A DNA stretch of 64,000 nucleotides from Levilinea sp. (GCA_029975215.1 JARKPO010000082.1:1-64000); one strand, 5' to 3'; shown: positions 50,793 to 59,573, numbered from the stretch's first letter. The notes: generated by a model from the letters alone, not told the origin. Translations and numbers: made by a program.

Positions 50793-52502
50793 TTAGCGTA
50801 CCGGTTCCACCACCATCAAAGAGGTCGCATCGTCCAGAGCCAGTTTCGGCTGATCCACAATCCAGCCTTTAAACCGGTCTGTGCGGTAAGCCTGCACCGC
50901 CTTGGAATAAAACGGCACAATATACACCACATCGTGATGCAAAATCTCCTGCATCTTCCAAACGATCTCCTGGCGCTTGGCGGGGTCCAATTCCTTGGAC
51001 TGCTGAACGAAGAGCTCGTCAAACTCGGGATTGGAATAGCCCGTCTCGCTCATGCCCGTGGGGATTTGATCCGTCAGCATGACGCTCAGCAGGAAGCTGG
51101 GGTCAGGATCCGACCCCCAGCCCCAGATGAGGATGTCGTAATCGAAAGCCGGGCAGCAGATGGAGGTCAGCGCGTCTGGATCCAGAGCCTGCATCTCCAA
51201 TTTCACGCCGATCTGCCCCCAGGTCTTGCCCAAAAGCTCCGCCAGGCGCGGGGCCACCGTGCTGTCGCTGGGCCAATTCAAACGGAAGGTCAAATCGCGC
51301 GAACCATCCGGCATCTCGCGCACCCCGTCGCCGTTGCTGTCTTTGTATCCGGCGTCTTCCAGAATCTGGTTGGCCTTGGCCAGGTCAAAGGGGTAATCGG
51401 TGATCTTCCCGTTGTACCAGTTCCCCAGGCTGTCAGGGATGAGGGTCAGCCCCGGTGTGCCCAGACCCAGCAGGATGATGTCAATCAGCTCCTGCTTATT
51501 GGTGGCGTGGGCCAGCGCCAGGCGCACGTTGCGGTCGGCCAACGCCGGATGTCCGCTGCACACCCCGCCCGCATCCCTGGGGCAGTTGTCGCCGCTGGCC
51601 TGGTTAAGGATGATATCGGTCACATCCGGGGCCAGCGGCGCGCCCGTCACCACAGCCACGTTCTCCGCATTGCGCAGCGTGGCTACCGCCGTGTTGGGCA
51701 TCTCGGTGATCATGTCCACCTGACCGGTCTTAATCGCCTGCACCAGGGCATCGAGGTTGGAGAAGGTTTGGAACACTACCTCATCCACCTTGGGGCCAGT
51801 GCGGTAGAAATCGCGGTTGGCCTCCAGGTGTACAAATTCGCCCTGGGCATACTGTTTCAATTTAAATGGCCCGGAACCGATCAGTTCCAAATTTTCAAAT
51901 TCGGTCGCGGCCGTGCCTTCAGTATGATCCTTCCAGATATGCTCCGGCAGAATATACAGGAACACAATCTGGCTGAACAGGTTGGGGATCGCTTCGTTGA
52001 GGGTCAACACCACAGTGGTGTCGTCCGGCGCTTCCACCGATTCAAAGGCCGTGGTGTAGCCGGTCATGTAGGGGAAATCCTCGTGGTCTTTGTAGAAATT
52101 GAACGAAAAGACCACATCTTTGGCCGTGAGCGGCGTTCCGTCGTGGAATTTGGCGTTGGGAACCAGCTTAAACGTCCACACCAGGCCGTCCTCGCTGTGC
52201 GTCCAGCTTTCCGCCAGATCTGGGGTATATTCGCCGTTCAGCTGCAAGTCCAGCAGGGCGCTGTAAACCAGTTCATAGATGACAAATGACTCGCTTAGCA
52301 AGGCCGCTGCTGGGTTTAGCGTGTCGGGGCTGCCGGCCCAGCCCACGCGCACCACCGAGGGTCCCTCCTGCGCAGCCGGGACAGCGGCAGTGCCTGCCCC
52401 GCTTTCACTGGGGCCGGCCGCCGGGGTGGGCTGCCCGCCGCAGGCGCTCAGTATCAGCGCCAACATCACAACCACCGCCCAAAAACTGCTGTGCTTTCTC
52501 AT
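50793..52502 (-). CDS. Peptide-type substrate-binding lipoprotein (SBP_bac_5), normal order
   Basis: 569 residues from ATG 52502 with GGAGGAG; a GTG five codons upstream is unlikely. The lipobox is LILSAC, then a short Pro/Ala tether. The fold order is normal: SPDTLNPAAALLSESFVIYE, WTHSEDGLVWTFKLVPNAKF, DGTPLTAKDVVFSFNFYKD, GSGPFKLKQYAQGEFVH, LADRNVRLALAHATNKQELI and the C-terminal QEIVWKMQEILHHDVVYIVP. It captures the substrate for the dppBCDF set. Comparison with the binding protein at 398-2134 shows the permutation there. Confidence 0.95.
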   Translation of the reverse strand: MRKHSSFWAVVVMLALILSACGGQPTPAAGPSESGAGTAAVPAAQEGPSVVRVGWAGSPDTLNPAAALLSESFVIYELVYSALLDLQLNGEYTPDLAESWTHSEDGLVWTFKLVPNAKFHDGTPLTAKDVVFSFNFYKDHEDFPYMTGYTTAFESVEAPDDTTVVLTLNEAIPNLFSQIVFLYILPEHIWKDHTEGTAATEFENLELIGSGPFKLKQYAQGEFVHLEANRDFYRTGPKVDEVVFQTFSNLDALVQAIKTGQVDMITEMPNTAVATLRNAENVAVVTGAPLAPDVTDIILNQASGDNCPRDAGGVCSGHPALADRNVRLALAHATNKQELIDIILLGLGTPGLTLIPDSLGNWYNGKITDYPFDLAKANQILEDAGYKDSNGDGVREMPDGSRDLTFRLNWPSDSTVAPRLAELLGKTWGQIGVKLEMQALDPDALTSICCPAFDYDILIWGWGSDPDPSFLLSVMLTDQIPTGMSETGYSNPEFDELFVQQSKELDPAKRQEIVWKMQEILHHDVVYIVPFYSKAVQAYRTDRFKGWIVDQPKLALDDATSLMVVEPVR

Positions 52503-52725
52503 CCTTCTCCTCCTCACCTAGGCAGCTTACCCCCCGCGCCGCGCCATTTTGAAAACTGGGCGATCTCAACGTTTGCAGCCGCCAGCCTTTGACGATGAGG
52601 ATGAGAAATTGGAGGTCGCATTCGTCTCAATGAATCGCCCGTGCAAGTTGGTTTCAATCGCCGTTCAGCCGATATAAAATAGCACCGCCATTGAGGACGG
52701 CGGCGGCCCTTTCAACCCCTTAATG

Positions 52726-52754
52726 TTTATAAAAAATATAGCAGAATTGGACAA
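52726..52754 (-). promoter_or_regulatory. Candidate promoter of the second peptide importer operon
   Basis: On the minus strand TTGTCC (52749-52754) and TATAAA (52726-52731) with 17 bases between. It would give a leader of about 220 bases. The 290 bases between the binding-protein start and the tat genes hold no other gene that I can see. Confidence 0.45.
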
Positions 52755-52792
52755 TTAATACAAGCAAAAGCCCCCTATGGTTCGCTTGTCCT

Positions 52793-53269
52793 TCAGTCCG
52801 CAGACGTCTCCGCAAAATCCGGCGGGCTGGCGCTTTCTGGTGTGTCATCCGGCTGCGCCCATTTGCTTTTCCCCACCTCTGCCCAGTCCACCCAGGTCCC
52901 CGGAGGCCCCGCATAGGCCGTGGGCACCGGGCGGCCCCGGAAGCTGCCTCCGCCTTCCAGACGCGTCATGGCATCTTCATTCAGCATGGAGCGCTGCAGC
53001 TCATCGGTATCTACGTCCGGAACCCACTCCAGCTTTTCCAGATCGGCATTCTGCTGTTCGAGGTTGGCCTCGCGCATCAGTTCCTGAGGCAATTCGCGCA
53101 GATCCGCCCACCATGCGCGCAGCTCACGCCACGTGGCCGATTTGGTAAAGCGCGTATACTCCCGCGCCGCCCAGCGCATCCCCTCACGGGTCCGTTCGGG
53201 GCCAAAAACCACCATCACCACAATGGCAATCAGCAGCAGTTCGGTGAAACCGACATTTAAGAATTCCAT
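52793..53269 (-). CDS. tatB: TatA/TatB-family protein with a long C-terminal tail
   Basis: 158 residues from ATG 53269. One N-terminal helix (FTELLLIAIVVMVVFGPER) with the FGPE motif of TatB, then an amphipathic helix, then a long acidic tail with Pro/Gly stretches. TatB is the receptor-side subunit that binds TatC and the twin-arginine signal. It is last in the tatC-tatA-tatB set, the reverse of the E. coli order. The tail after residue 75 is not typical. Confidence 0.85.
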   Translation of the reverse strand: MEFLNVGFTELLLIAIVVMVVFGPERTREGMRWAAREYTRFTKSATWRELRAWWADLRELPQELMREANLEQQNADLEKLEWVPDVDTDELQRSMLNEDAMTRLEGGGSFRGRPVPTAYAGPPGTWVDWAEVGKSKWAQPDDTPESASPPDFAETSAD

Positions 53270-53316
53270 ATATCTCTTCTCAGCCGCCCAGAGCAAGCCC
53301 CCGAACCCCGCTCAGG

Positions 53317-53499
53317 TTATGACTGCGGCTTAGTCTCGTCATCGCTTTTTGTCTCGTCATCTTCGCGCAGCCCCTTGCGGAAAGCGCGAATCCCCGAGCC
53401 TAGTTCGCTGGCAATTTTTGAGATGCGTCCCACCCCAAACACCAGCAGGATAATCACCAGCACCAACAACAGTTCCGGCCAATCTAAACGGAAAGGCAT
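53317..53499 (-). CDS. tatA: Twin-arginine translocase subunit TatA
   Basis: 60 residues: one membrane helix (LLLVLVIILLVFGVGRI), a short hinge, the amphipathic helix SKIASELGSGIRAFRKGLRE and a charged tail with two DDETK repeats. Fits TatA, the pore-forming subunit. It begins 3 bases after tatC. Confidence 0.92.
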   Translation of the reverse strand: MPFRLDWPELLLVLVIILLVFGVGRISKIASELGSGIRAFRKGLREDDETKSDDETKPQS

Positions 53500-53502
53500 A
53501 GG

Positions 53503-54330
53503 TCACTCCTTTTTGTTAATTATACCGCTGTTGTCCACATTATCGCTTCTCTGACGGCCAAAGAATCTGCGCCGCGCCGGTTGGGGCGGTTTGGGCTCTT
53601 TGGGCGCGCGCGGCTGCACCAGGGCCGCCAGACCAATGCTGATCAAATACAATACGGTCAGCGGCAGCATTAAAATCGCCATGTTCACCGGGTCTCCGGT
53701 GGGCGTCACCACCGCCGCCAGCACCGCAATCACCACTATAGCCACGCGCCACCCGCGCAGCAGCGTTCCGGCCCGCACGATGCGGAAGCGCGCCAGGAAC
53801 ATCACCGCCAGAGGCGTCTCAAAGGCGATGCCCACCCAAAACATCAGGTTGGTGATGAAGGAAAAATAGCTAGCCGGGCGCGGGCGGGTTTCAATGCCCA
53901 TGAACTGCAGCAGCACTTTCAGGGCCGCGGGCAGCATGACCAGGTAGGCAAACGCCACCCCGCCCACAAACAGCGCCAGCGCCAAAGGGATGATCACCCA
54001 CACCCAGCGCCTTTCCTTGGCGGTCATCCCCGGCGAGAAAAAGCCTAAGATTTCTCCCACTCCCCAGGGCAAAGCCAGGGTAAACGCGCTCAGCAGGACG
54101 ATGCGCATGAAAACGCTCAGATTTTCGGTGACATCAATTGAAGACAGGGTCTCCAGTCCGCCCACCGGCCTGGCCAAAAAGTGCGCCGCCGGTTCTGCAA
54201 TAAACAGGCTGGCCACCGCCCCCATCAGCATCCAGGCCAAAAACCGCAGCAGCCGTGTGCGGAAATCAGTGAAATGCTCGGGAATTGCCATTTGGTTCGG
54301 GTCCTGTGCGGGCTTCCTGGCGGTCTTCAT
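53503..54330 (-). CDS. tatC: Twin-arginine translocase subunit TatC
   Basis: 275 residues with six helices. The N-terminal cytoplasmic region has HFTDFRTRLLRFLAW, the TatC equivalent of the HLxELRxR motif, and the glutamate and proline positions are kept in FSPGMTAKERRWVWVIIPL. The chain ends with a positively charged tail (RRRFFGRQRS). A second Met at residue 14 is the alternative start. TatC recognises folded cofactor-bearing proteins with RR signals; none of the hydrogenase subunits here has such a signal. Confidence 0.93.
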   Translation of the reverse strand: MKTARKPAQDPNQMAIPEHFTDFRTRLLRFLAWMLMGAVASLFIAEPAAHFLARPVGGLETLSSIDVTENLSVFMRIVLLSAFTLALPWGVGEILGFFSPGMTAKERRWVWVIIPLALALFVGGVAFAYLVMLPAALKVLLQFMGIETRPRPASYFSFITNLMFWVGIAFETPLAVMFLARFRIVRAGTLLRGWRVAIVVIAVLAAVVTPTGDPVNMAILMLPLTVLYLISIGLAALVQPRAPKEPKPPQPARRRFFGRQRSDNVDNSGIINKKE

Positions 54331-54338
54331 ATACTGCG

Positions 54339-54344
54339 ATTATA
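54339..54344 (-). promoter_or_regulatory. -10 box just before tatC
   Basis: A perfect TATAAT on the minus strand ends 8 bases before the tatC ATG. Transcription from it would start at about +1 or +2 of the messenger, leaving almost no leader. No good -35 box is at 17 bases. There is no ribosome site either, so leaderless translation is possible. Confidence 0.4.
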
Positions 54345-54375
54345 CCCTATGCCTTTTCAGCATGCATCCACCGCT

Positions 54376-54412
54376 GAAAGAAAATTCCCGGCAGCCCTCG
54401 CGGGCCGCCGGG
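54376..54412 (-). terminator. Terminator after the small lipoprotein gene
   Basis: A near-perfect stem (CCCGGC..GCCC..GGGC..GCCGGG on the minus strand, 54387-54412) is followed by an AATTTTCTTT tail, 80 bases after the lipoprotein stop and before tatC. Confidence 0.8.
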
Positions 54413-54491
54413 TTTCTGCAAATACCGTACCGATAAACCACCATTAAATCGCTAACGCAGGCTCTGCGCTAACTTCTGTTCCAAGCGGCGC

Positions 54492-55016
54492 TCAGCGCTT
54501 GCCGCCTTCCCAGGTGATGAAAGGCATGTTGATCACCACCCCCGGCTCGCTCACCTGAACCTCACCCGCGGCCTGAGCGGCCTCCACCTCTTGAACCGAT
54601 TTCAGCACGCGCGCCTTAGCCCCCTCTTCCCAGCGCACCACTACCAGCTTGCGCAGGGGGGTATAGTCTGGGCTGCCGGGTGGAGCATTGAACACATCCG
54701 CCTGAAAGCCAAACGGCCCGCTGCCCGAAACCCCGTTTTCAAAAACGTACACTCTGGCGAGGTATTCGGTTGGAATCTGCGCCAACGAGGGCACCAGCAG
54801 AACTGGCGACTGCATCATCGCCGTCAATTTCTCCGCCACGCCCGCGTCGGATGCCTCCAAATGGGCAAAGTAAATCTCCGCCCCGTCAGCATAGCCCATC
54901 CCCGCGGGGATGTTGGCGTACGATCCGCCCCTCGCACTGCCGCTGCACCCTGCCAGCAGCCCCAACATCGCCGCCCCCAGCAGCATTCCAACCAAACTGC
55001 GTTTCATGTCGACCAT
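54492..55016 (-). CDS. Small lipoprotein of unknown function
   Basis: 174 residues when started at 55016, with an AGGTGAGG site nearby; a Met three codons on (55007) is the other choice. The lipobox is LLAGC. The soluble part has the phrases DGAEIYFAHLEASDAGVAEKL, SPVLLVPSLAQIP, YVFENGVSGSGPFGFQADVF and PDYTPLRKLVVVRWEEGAKA. It may bind a metal or ligand outside the cell. It lies 30 bases after copA and may ride on the copper operon, which suggests an extracellular copper role. That is inference. Confidence 0.78.
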   Translation of the reverse strand: MVDMKRSLVGMLLGAAMLGLLAGCSGSARGGSYANIPAGMGYADGAEIYFAHLEASDAGVAEKLTAMMQSPVLLVPSLAQIPTEYLARVYVFENGVSGSGPFGFQADVFNAPPGSPDYTPLRKLVVVRWEEGAKARVLKSVQEVEAAQAAGEVQVSEPGVVINMPFITWEGGKR

Positions 55017-55046
55017 ACGCCTCACCTTTTACCTTTAATCCTCAGT

Positions 55047-57473
55047 CTAAAGTCTCATCTTGCGCAGCCGCAGGCTATTGCTGACCACAAACACACTGCT
55101 GAAGGCCATTGCCGCTGCGGCCAATGCCGGAACCAGCAGCCCAAACGCCGCTGCAGGGATCAGCAGCACATTGTAAAAGAACGCCCAGAACAAGTTCTCG
55201 CGGATCACCCGCAGGGTCTTGCGCGAAAGCTGCACCGCCCGCGGCACGCCGCGCAAGTCGCCGCTCATCAACACCACCGGCGCCGTGGCCATAGCCACAT
55301 CCGTGCCCGTACCAATCGCCAGACCCACATCCGCCTGCGCCAGGGCCGGGGCGTCGTTGATGCCGTCCCCCACCATGGCCACCACCTGCCCGGCCGCCTG
55401 CAGCTTGGCAATCTCGGCAGCCTTGTCGCCGGGAAGCACCTCGGCCAGCACGCGGTCCACGCCCACCTGCCGCCCAATGGCCTCGGCCGTCTGGCGGTTG
55501 TCACCGGTGATCATGGCCACCTGCAGACCCATGCGGTGCAGTTGCGCAATCGCTTCGCTGGAGCCTTCCTTAGTCACGTCCGCGATGCCGATCACCCCGG
55601 CGGCGGTCTCGTCCACCATCACCACCACCGCGGTCTTAGCCTCGTTTTGCAGCTGCCGCGCGCGCTCCGCCATCTCACCCAGGGCCAGACCGCTGTTTTC
55701 GGCCATACGCAAACTGCCCACCCGCACCAGGCGGCCTTCTACCTCGGCGCGCACGCCCTGCCCCACCTCCGCCTGAAAACCGCTCGGGTCGGCCAGCTTC
55801 AGCTCGCGTTGGCCCGCCTCGGCCACAATTGCCTCGCCCAACGGGTGCTCACTGCCCTTTTCCACCGAGGCCGCCAGCCGCAGCAGTTCGTCCTCCCCCC
55901 CCGCAAAGGTCGGCGAAAGGATCACGTCCGTCACGGCTGGCTGACCGCGGGTGATGGTTCCGGTTTTATCCAGCACCACCATCGAAATGCGCCCGGCCCG
56001 CTCCAGCGCCTCGCTGGATTTCAGCAGAATGCCCATCTCCGCGCCTCGCCCCGTGCCCACCATCACCGCTGTGGGGGTTGCCAGACCCATCGCGCACGGG
56101 CAGGCGATCACCAGCACGGCCACCATGTTGATCAGCGCGCGGGTGAAGGGACTGACGTCCGCGTTCACCGCCAGCGGCGGCCCCCACAGCAGCCAGCCCG
56201 CAAAAGTCAGCAGCGCCAGCATAATCACCACCGGCACAAACACCGCCGAGATTTGATCCACCAGCTTCTGCACTGGGGCCTTGCTGCCTTGGGCTTCCTC
56301 CACCAGGCGCACAATCTGCGCCAGGGCGGTCTCTTTGCCAATGCGCGTGGCCTCAAAGCGGATCAGCCCCACCTTGTTCAGCGTGGCCCCTGTCACGGCG
56401 TCTCCCGGCCCTTTCTCCACCGGCAGCGATTCGCCGGTCAGCATGGATTCATCCACCTGGGTGCGGCCGTCCACCACCACGCCGTCCACGGGCACTTTCT
56501 CACCCGGGCGTACCAACACCAGGTCGCCCACGCGCACGTCTTCCACGGCCACGTCCAGCTCTTCGCCGCCGCGCACCACCCGCGCCGTCTTGGCCTGCAG
56601 GCCCATCAATTTCTTAATCGCCTCGCTGGTGCGGCCTTTGGCACGCGCTTCCAGCAGCTTGCCGATCTTGATCAGGGTCAAGATCACCGCAGCGGTCTCG
56701 TAATACACATGACCGCCGATCCACCCAAAAGTCACCGGCAGCGAGTAGAAAAAGGCCGCCGAGGATCCCAGCGCCACGAGCACATCCATGTTGGCAGCCC
56801 CATTGCGCAGCGCCTTAAACGCGCCTTCATAATACTGCCGCCCCACATAGAACTGCACCGGCGCCGCCATCGCCAGCATCACCCAGCGGATCCAACGGCT
56901 GTGGCTGATACTCATGGGGAGCAGTCCCAAATCGCCGCTCATGGCCAGCACAAACAGCGGCACGGTGAAGATCAGACCCACCGTCAGCAGGTGGCGCTGC
57001 TGATCAATTTCTGCCTGGCGGGCTTTGGCCTCGGCATCCTCGCCCGTCCCCCCACTTTCAACGGCCTCAAACCCGGCCGCTGTCACCGCCCGGCGCAGTT
57101 CGCTCTGCGACACCAGAGTGGGGATGTAGCGCACCCGCGCCTTCTCGCTGGCATAATTCACCTGGGCTTCCAAAACGCCCTCCACACTTGCCAGGGCTTT
57201 TTCCAGGCGGCGCGCATCGCTGTCGTCGCTCATACGCCGGATGATAAAATCCGCTTCGCCCGCGGCCACGCCGTAACCGGCGCGCTCCACCCGGCCCAAC
57301 AAATCACTCAACCCCGCCAGTTCGGGGTCAAACACCACCGTGGCGCGTTCAGACGATAGATTCACCATCGCCGATTCGACTCCCTGAACCTTCTTCAAGC
57401 TGCGTTCCACCGTCGCCACACAATTGGCGCAGGTCATGCCTGTGATCGGGAGTGTGATTTGCTTCTCTGCCAT
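55047..57473 (-). CDS. copA: Copper-transporting P1B-type ATPase CopA
   Basis: 808 residues. The first HMA domain has the metal motif MTCANC (Cys15, Cys18). The second HMA domain (about 74-138) has lost it: the place reads [10 protein letters not shown]. The pump core is complete: TGES region in [15 protein letters not shown] in [20 protein letters not shown] phosphorylation site, [22 protein letters not shown] and the C-terminal [16 protein letters not shown]. It exports Cu(I). It is expressed with csoR and copZ from one operator. Confidence 0.96.
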   Translation of the reverse strand: MAEKQITLPITGMTCANCVATVERSLKKVQGVESAMVNLSSERATVVFDPELAGLSDLLGRVERAGYGVAAGEADFIIRRMSDDSDARRLEKALASVEGVLEAQVNYASEKARVRYIPTLVSQSELRRAVTAAGFEAVESGGTGEDAEAKARQAEIDQQRHLLTVGLIFTVPLFVLAMSGDLGLLPMSISHSRWIRWVMLAMAAPVQFYVGRQYYEGAFKALRNGAANMDVLVALGSSAAFFYSLPVTFGWIGGHVYYETAAVILTLIKIGKLLEARAKGRTSEAIKKLMGLQAKTARVVRGGEELDVAVEDVRVGDLVLVRPGEKVPVDGVVVDGRTQVDESMLTGESLPVEKGPGDAVTGATLNKVGLIRFEATRIGKETALAQIVRLVEEAQGSKAPVQKLVDQISAVFVPVVIMLALLTFAGWLLWGPPLAVNADVSPFTRALINMVAVLVIACPCAMGLATPTAVMVGTGRGAEMGILLKSSEALERAGRISMVVLDKTGTITRGQPAVTDVILSPTFAGGEDELLRLAASVEKGSEHPLGEAIVAEAGQRELKLADPSGFQAEVGQGVRAEVEGRLVRVGSLRMAENSGLALGEMAERARQLQNEAKTAVVVMVDETAAGVIGIADVTKEGSSEAIAQLHRMGLQVAMITGDNRQTAEAIGRQVGVDRVLAEVLPGDKAAEIAKLQAAGQVVAMVGDGINDAPALAQADVGLAIGTGTDVAMATAPVVLMSGDLRGVPRAVQLSRKTLRVIRENLFWAFFYNVLLIPAAAFGLLVPALAAAAMAFSSVFVVSNSLRLRKMRL

Positions 57474-57557
57474 GTTTTTTCCGTTCGCTTTCTTGCGAGG
57501 AGAGCCGCCCCCTGCGGCCTCTTCCCTCGCCTACCAGTAAAGGACGTCTTTGGGGGG

Positions 57558-57764
57558 TTATTCCGCCGCAGGGTAATTGATCTCCGCCAGCAGCGCACGA
57601 ATTTGCGCTTCCGTCGCCGGTGCATCAAAGGTGATCACCGCAGTTTTGCTGTCGGCGTTTGCCACCACCTGGGTTACCCCAGGCAGTTCGCTCACCTCAC
57701 TCTGAATGGTGTGGACGCAGTGCTTGCAGGAAATGTTCGGGATGGAATAGGTCACAGTTGTCAT
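57558..57764 (-). CDS. copZ: Copper chaperone, CopZ/HMA domain
   Basis: 68 residues, one HMA domain. The metal motif is SCKHC (normally TCxxC), with VSELPGVTQVVANADSKTAVITFD typical of the fold. It hands Cu(I) to CopA encoded 84 bases downstream. The His between the cysteines is common in CopZ-type chaperones. Confidence 0.92.
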   Translation of the reverse strand: MTTVTYSIPNISCKHCVHTIQSEVSELPGVTQVVANADSKTAVITFDAPATEAQIRALLAEINYPAAE

Positions 57765-57798
57765 GATCGGTTCTCCTTATGGGAAAATTGGGGTCCGC

Positions 57799-58071
57799 CT
57801 ACACGCGTGTGGCGGCTTCAAAAACTTCTGCAATCTCTTTCAATACCCGCTGGCGCTCCGCAGGGTCATCCCCCTGCACCGCGGTCACCAGGCAGGAATT
57901 CAAATGTCCGTCCAATATTTGGGTGCTGACCTTGTTCAAGGCCGCCTGCACCGCCTGAATTTGACGGATGACATCAATGCAGTACGCATCCTCTTCCACC
58001 ATGCGCTGGATGCCCCGCAAATGCCCTTCTGCGGTTTTCAGCCGCAAGATCACACCTTCTGTATCGTGCAT
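57799..58071 (-). CDS. csoR: Copper-sensing repressor CsoR
   Basis: 90 residues from ATG 58071 with a GAGG site; the longer frame to 58185 is not used. The four-helix CsoR/RcnR core is clear: RLKTAEGHLRGIQRMVEEDA, then the copper ligands Cys in YCIDVIRQIQAV and His and Cys in DGHLNSCL, the C-H-C set of CsoR. Cu(I) binding releases it from DNA. Its operator and promoter are just upstream and it heads the csoR-copZ-copA operon. Confidence 0.95.
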   Translation of the reverse strand: MHDTEGVILRLKTAEGHLRGIQRMVEEDAYCIDVIRQIQAVQAALNKVSTQILDGHLNSCLVTAVQGDDPAERQRVLKEIAEVFEAATRV

Positions 58072-58100
58072 TTTGACCTCGCTTTTCCCCGGTTTTGGGG

Positions 58101-58121
58101 TACCCCCCCCCCAGGGGGGTA
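58101..58121. promoter_or_regulatory. CsoR operator
   Basis: A 21-base G/C inverted repeat, TACCCCCC..GGGGGGTA with a short centre, matches the known CsoR operator type. It lies 14 bases downstream of the -10 box of the csoR promoter, so bound CsoR would block elongation or start. Confidence 0.9.
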
Positions 58122-58135
58122 GGGTTATGTGAGTA

Positions 58136-58164
58136 AGTATAGTGGTTTTATCCGCTTTTGTCAA
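58136..58164 (-). promoter_or_regulatory. Promoter of the csoR-copZ-copA operon
   Basis: On the minus strand a perfect TTGACA (58159-58164) and TATACT (58136-58141) with exactly 17 bases. The start would be near 58129. Confidence 0.9.
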
Positions 58165-58178
58165 CCCTCTCCTTTGCC

Positions 58179-58207
58179 TTGCCAAATTATCCCCCCTGCG
58201 GTATCCT
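58179..58207 (+). promoter_or_regulatory. Promoter of selC
   Basis: TTGCCA (58179-58184) and TATCCT (58202-58207) with 17 bases. The expected start is 58214 or 58215, that is at the first base of tRNA-Sec. The -35 box lies only 14 bases from the -35 of the divergent csoR promoter. Confidence 0.6.
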
Positions 58208-58214
58208 TAATGGT

Positions 58215-58308
58215 GGGAGTGGATGGATCCCGGTGGGTTCCCCGGTCTTCAAAACCGGTGGCGGGTCGCGTTGCGGGCCGCGGTGGGTTCGACTCCCATC
58301 CATTCCCG
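58215..58308 (+). tRNA. selC: tRNA-Sec (selC), anticodon TCA
   Basis: A 94-base selenocysteine tRNA. The 8-bp acceptor stem is GGGAGTGG with CCATTCCC and the discriminator is G (58308). The D arm is long. The anticodon arm CCGGT-CTTCAAA-ACCGG shows the TCA anticodon. The long variable arm (GCGGGTCGCGTTGCGGGCCGC) and the GTTCGAC T loop match the bacterial tRNA-Sec form. CC follows, then T, so CCA is not fully encoded. It decodes UGA in selenoprotein genes, which implies selA, selB and selD elsewhere. It ends 29 bases before the M50 protease start with no terminator in between. Confidence 0.95.
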
Positions 58309-58337
58309 CCTGATGATTTGTTTGGTTGGAGGTTTCT

Positions 58338-59561
58338 TTGGACAGCCTGCCCCTCATCGATCGCTATACTCTGTTTGACGCGCTGGTTCGGCGCGTTTTT
58401 TATATCGAAGACATCACCCTGGGCACCTCCCGCGACGATTTCCTCGTGCGTTACCGCGGGCATTTGCTGGATTCCGACTCTGCCGCCGCCTATGACCGCC
58501 TGGCCGAATCCCTGCGCCCCCACGCCATCACCCCCCTCTTCCGCTGGGACGGAGACCGCCATGTCATTCTGCTCACCTCCAGTCAGGCCGTCCCCACCCC
58601 CTCGAACCCGCGCATCAACCTCATCCTGTTCATTCTCACCCTCTTCAGCGTGCTGCTCACCGGCGGCCTTTACGGCCTGCAGGAGGCCTTGCCCGCCGAA
58701 TGGCTGCCCGCCCTGTGGGTCTTCATCCGCAACGGCTGGCCTTTCGCCCTCAGCATGATCCTCATCCTCGGCGCTCACGAATTGGGCCACTACTTCGCCG
58801 GCCGCTACCACGGCGCCCACGTCACCCTGCCCTATTTCATCCCCTTCCCCTTCAGCCCCTTCGGCACCCTGGGGGCCTTCATTAACATGAAAGACCCCCC
58901 GAAAAACCGCCGCACGCTACTGGATATCGGCATCGCTGGGCCTCTGGCTGGGTTGGTGGTGGCCCTGCCGGTGCTGTACATCGGCCTCCGGCTCTCCACT
59001 GTGTCGGCCTTGCCCGTCTCCATCCCGGCGGATGGAGCCATGCAGATGGAAGGCAACTCGCTGCTCTACCTGCTCTTCAAATATCTGGCCTTCGGTCAGC
59101 TGCTTCCCGCGCCCCCATCCTACGGAGATCTTTCTCCAGTGTTGTACTGGCTGCGCTATTTCTTCACTGCGCGCCCCTTCCCCTACGGCGGCACGGATGT
59201 GATGCTCTCCGGTGTGGCCTGGGCGGGCTGGGCGGGCCTGCTGGTCACCGGTCTCAATCTCATCCCTGCCGGCCAATTGGACGGCGGGCACATGATCTAT
59301 GTGCTTTTCGGGAAAAAGGCGGCCCAGCGCCTGCGCCCCATCATCCTTGTCTTCCTGGCGCTCATGGGCTTTGTCTGGTCAGGCTGGTTCCTGTGGTTTG
59401 CGCTCATCTTCTTCTTAGGCCGCTCTTATGCCGAGCCGCTGGATCAAATCACTCCCCTTGATCCGCGCCGCAAAGCCCTGGCCGTTTTGGCGCTGATCAT
59501 CTTCCTCCTCACCTTCACCCCCGTACCGCTCACCGTCCTCACCGCGCCGCTTCTCCCCTGA
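58338..59561 (+). CDS. Site-2 protease family (M50) membrane metalloprotease
   Basis: 407 residues from a TTG at 58338 with GGAGG 5 bases upstream. Zinc site HELGH in ILGAHELGHYFAGR and the distant metal Asp in GLNLIPAGQLDGGHMIYVLFG. About seven or eight helices. An N-terminal cytoplasmic region of about 85 residues (PLIDRYTLFDALVRRVFYIE) precedes the first helix. These proteases cut membrane-bound regulators. The gene follows selC closely and has no separate promoter that I can see, so it may be read from the selC promoter. Confidence 0.93.
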   Translation: MDSLPLIDRYTLFDALVRRVFYIEDITLGTSRDDFLVRYRGHLLDSDSAAAYDRLAESLRPHAITPLFRWDGDRHVILLTSSQAVPTPSNPRINLILFILTLFSVLLTGGLYGLQEALPAEWLPALWVFIRNGWPFALSMILILGAHELGHYFAGRYHGAHVTLPYFIPFPFSPFGTLGAFINMKDPPKNRRTLLDIGIAGPLAGLVVALPVLYIGLRLSTVSALPVSIPADGAMQMEGNSLLYLLFKYLAFGQLLPAPPSYGDLSPVLYWLRYFFTARPFPYGGTDVMLSGVAWAGWAGLLVTGLNLIPAGQLDGGHMIYVLFGKKAAQRLRPIILVFLALMGFVWSGWFLWFALIFFLGRSYAEPLDQITPLDPRRKALAVLALIIFLLTFTPVPLTVLTAPLLP

Positions 59562-59573
59562 GAATGTACACGC

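Noticed and set aside
54591..57359. A 922-codon open frame on the plus strand
   Set aside because: It lies antisense to copA and the small lipoprotein. Its translation is rich in His, Arg and Gln without any motif, as expected for the reverse of a GC-rich gene.
58215..58308. Reading the region as protein (open frame 58129-58758) or as a suppressor tRNA
   Set aside because: The 8-bp acceptor stem, long D and variable arms and TCA anticodon fit tRNA-Sec; the protein frame overlaps the M50 protease in a wrong frame.
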